Below, piece after piece: positions 62,315 to 64,000 of a stretch of DNA of 64,000 nt. Each line of letters opens with the position of its first letter. The first letter of the stretch is position 1. Made by a program: the position numbers and the translations under genes. Source of the DNA: Kribbella pittospori (lineage in GTDB: Bacteria; Actinomycetota; Actinomycetes; Propionibacteriales; Kribbellaceae); NCBI RefSeq assembly GCF_004331465.1, contig NZ_SJKB01000019.1, forward strand, positions 1 to 64,000. Reading direction: 5' to 3'. The notes below the pieces were generated by a model. That model was not told the origin of the DNA and did not search any database. It saw only the letters and a list, made by a program, of their open reading frames with translations.

Positions 62315-62477
62315 GCCCCGACACTAGTCAGCCACCGGATGCAGGCGAGCACCTCGCTGCCTGCTCTGACGACTAAGGGGTCTCAGCCGTTGATCTCAGG
62401 GGGTTCGCCTGATGTGGCGTTCCGGCGCTCGGCCGCACGGTGAAGGAAGACGGCGAGCGTCGCCGTGAGGAGGAACC

Positions 62478-62747
62478 ATGAAGCACATCTACGCCCTCGC
62501 CGCCCTTCCCGTTCTGGCGTGCGGATTCGTTCTGGCCGGCTCCGCCCAAGCCTCGGCGCGAGTGATTTACCCCGAGGAGAGCTACTCCGGAAGTGTCGTG
62601 GTCGTTCATGAGCCAGGACCGACGATCAGGGTCGACGACAACCTCGCTGAAGCCGTTCAAACAGGTGTTGGTGCCATCGGTGGGGCTGCTGTCGCCATGG
62701 CGACGCTGTGGGCCTACCGGCGCCGCTACCCGGCTGGAGCGCACTGA
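62478..62747 (+). CDS. Small signal-peptide/single-TM protein (copy 2)
   Basis: 89 residues, the same design as the protein at 21032: signal sequence to A-S-A, a V-rich extracellular stretch, V-D-D-N-L-A-E-A-V-Q-T-G, a glycine-rich hydrophobic segment (G-A-I-G-G-A-A-V-A-M) and a Y-R-R-R tail. GAGGAGG is five bases before the ATG. The LuxR ATPase gene follows on the same strand after 83 bases. Confidence 0.75.
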   Translation: MKHIYALAALPVLACGFVLAGSAQASARVIYPEESYSGSVVVVHEPGPTIRVDDNLAEAVQTGVGAIGGAAVAMATLWAYRRRYPAGAH

Positions 62748-62830
62748 TCCCGCAGCCGCCGCTCTGCCAGAGCGGCGGCTGAGGCTCACCCGCTGCAGAC
62801 AGGACGGTGTGCGGCGGGGAGACTGGGGGG

Positions 62831-64000
62831 ATGGGGGTCGCGTCGCGGTCGCCGCGTATTGCCGGGCGGGTCGAGGAGTTGGCGAACCTCTCCGCGGTGA
62901 TCCAGGGGGCGGCACAGAACGAACCCGCCGCGGCATTTGTGCACGGCGAGGCGGGGGTGGGTAAGACACGGCTGGTTTCGACAGCTTGTGATCTGGCGAG
63001 CGGTGTCACCGTGCTGTGGGGGCGCTGTGTGCGCTTCGGGGCGATCGATTCACCTTATGTTCCGCTGTTCAGTGCGCTGCAGGGTTGGCTTGAGGCGGCT
63101 TCACCCGCTGTGGTTGCCGAGGTTCTGGACGCCGTGCCGGGTGCCGGGGAACTCCTGCCGTCTCTCGGCGGCGGCGGCGCGCAGAGCCCGGTGCGGCTGC
63201 TGACGGTGCTGGATGGATTGGTGACTGCCATCGCATCGCACCAGCCGACAGTGCTGGTGGTTGACGACGTTCAATGGGCAGACGTTGCCTCACGCGATGC
63301 CTTGGCCTATCTCATCAACGGATTCCGGGCCCAGCGGCTGGCAGTCATCACCACCTACCGCGACGAGGAACTCGCCGTCGGAGACCCGATGCACAGTTGG
63401 CTTGCCGACCTGCGCCGGCTGCCGCTGGTCAGAGACATTCGGCTGCAACGTCTGACCAGGGACGAGACCGAGCAGCAACTGACCCTCATCATGGGTGGCC
63501 GGCCCGAGCAACGCTTGACGGACGCTGTGGTCCAGCGCTCCGACGGGAATCCCTATCTGAGCGAACTCCTCGTCCAAGGTCTGCCTGCGAGCACGCCGGA
63601 GCTGCCCACCGACCTGCCCGCCGAGCTCGCCGGCGCGCTGCTCGCGGCCTGGCACCGGCTCTCGACGCCTGCTCGCGAACTGGTCAGGATTCTCGCCGTC
63701 GCGGGGCGGCCCAGTGGCGTCGACGACTTGACCCTGGTCGCCACCGCGTTCGGGATCGGCCCGGAGGCGCTCAGCGCCGCGCTCGTCGAGGCCACCACGC
63801 GGGGCATCGTAGTCGCTCTCGACTCGGCCACCTGTTGGTTCCGGCATCCCCTACTCGCCGAGGTCCTCTATGCCACGTTCGTTCCCGGCGAGGCAGCGCC
63901 GTACCACGCGGCGTGGGCGAAGACCCTACAGACCGAGACTGCTGCCGGAATCGACGAAGTGCGGTGGCAGGGCGACCTGGCCCTGCACTACGAGGGCGCG
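62831..64000 (+). CDS. LuxR-family ATPase regulator, 5' part (runs off window)
   Basis: At least 390 residues, cut at the window edge. Walker A G-E-A-G-V-G-K-T, Walker B V-L-V-V-D-D-V-Q-W-A-D, and V-P-G-E-A are close matches to the 995-residue protein at 21496, so they are paralogues; the HTH lies beyond the window. The ATG at 62831 is preceded by a G-rich stretch. It lies 83 bases after the small membrane protein at 62478. Confidence 0.9.
   Translation, partial: MGVASRSPRIAGRVEELANLSAVIQGAAQNEPAAAFVHGEAGVGKTRLVSTACDLASGVTVLWGRCVRFGAIDSPYVPLFSALQGWLEAASPAVVAEVLDAVPGAGELLPSLGGGGAQSPVRLLTVLDGLVTAIASHQPTVLVVDDVQWADVASRDALAYLINGFRAQRLAVITTYRDEELAVGDPMHSWLADLRRLPLVRDIRLQRLTRDETEQQLTLIMGGRPEQRLTDAVVQRSDGNPYLSELLVQGLPASTPELPTDLPAELAGALLAAWHRLSTPARELVRILAVAGRPSGVDDLTLVATAFGIGPEALSAALVEATTRGIVVALDSATCWFRHPLLAEVLYATFVPGEAAPYHAAWAKTLQTETAAGIDEVRWQGDLALHYEGA

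Noticed and set aside
1..64000. tRNA, rRNA, CRISPR array, complete insertion sequence
   Set aside because: No cloverleaf T-loop context, spaced direct repeats or transposase motif was seen; the short tandem repeats at 9953 and 46361 have no spacers.

Overview
The window is high-GC DNA with GTG/TTG starts, tight ATGA/TGATG gene overlaps, a probable F420-type monooxygenase, an F420-reductase-like protein, several ECF sigma/anti-sigma pairs and MalT/LuxR-type ATPase regulators. This points to a soil actinomycete, probably of the Kribbella/Nocardioides type; the genus is an inference from gene content only. I see no tRNA, rRNA, CRISPR array, intact insertion sequence or phage gene. Most genes are chromosomal accessory genes in small operons separated by decayed DNA.

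Layout. 1-5.3 kb: sparse; a DUF2975 membrane protein without its usual HTH partner, a secreted or membrane protein with an Ig-like domain and cysteine repeats, an IclR regulator, a NUDIX hydrolase and a truncated DUF5919 regulator. 5.3-9.8 kb: arsenic cluster with four overlapping minus-strand genes (ArsR-ArsC fusion, long ArsC, aquaporin, short ArsC) and an arsR divergent from an ArsO-like flavoprotein; no Acr3 or ArsB pump is present. 10-19.6 kb: F420-type monooxygenase; a Dps / sulfite-oxidase-like / flavin reductase / DUF6510 operon; NTF2-like and SDR genes; a quinone-oxidoreductase-like MDR; an F420-reductase-like protein; a second sulfite-oxidase-like gene; a double VOC protein. Sigma-factor C-terminal remnants lie upstream of both sulfite-oxidase loci, and a broken TauE/SafE gene follows. 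19.9-31 kb: small secreted proteins, a 995-residue LuxR ATPase, then a graveyard of broken genes (SRAP, DnaB N-terminus, lipoprotein). It includes the C-terminal tip of a DddA/SCP1.201-like deaminase toxin next to an intact Imm1-like gene. 31-35.4 kb: methyltransferase, AraC regulator, asparagine synthetase. 35.5-42 kb: membrane redox/copper block with CopC-CopD, cytochrome b, a lipoprotein, two ECF sigma factors and three zinc-binding anti-sigma factors. 42-49 kb: GH43-type glycosidase, membrane protein, VOC protein, TetR/DUF308 divergent pair with a perfect inverted repeat, NarL-type two-component system. 49-57 kb: GNAT and ArsR/SRPBCC/DHFR-like genes, then a TetR neighbourhood in which four promoters share one 16-bp palindromic motif. 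55.5-64 kb: NadC, enoyl-CoA hydratase, ornithine-cyclodeaminase-like protein, HxlR, the YCII/ECF42-type sigma pair, a serine hydrolase, DUF3224, and a second copy of the 'small membrane peptide + LuxR ATPase' pair running off the end.

The most interesting signals are the decayed DddA-like toxin with its surviving immunity gene, the TetR/GNAT/RidA/DUF427 putative regulon, the twice-occurring small-peptide/LuxR-ATPase pair, and the pump-less arsenic operon.
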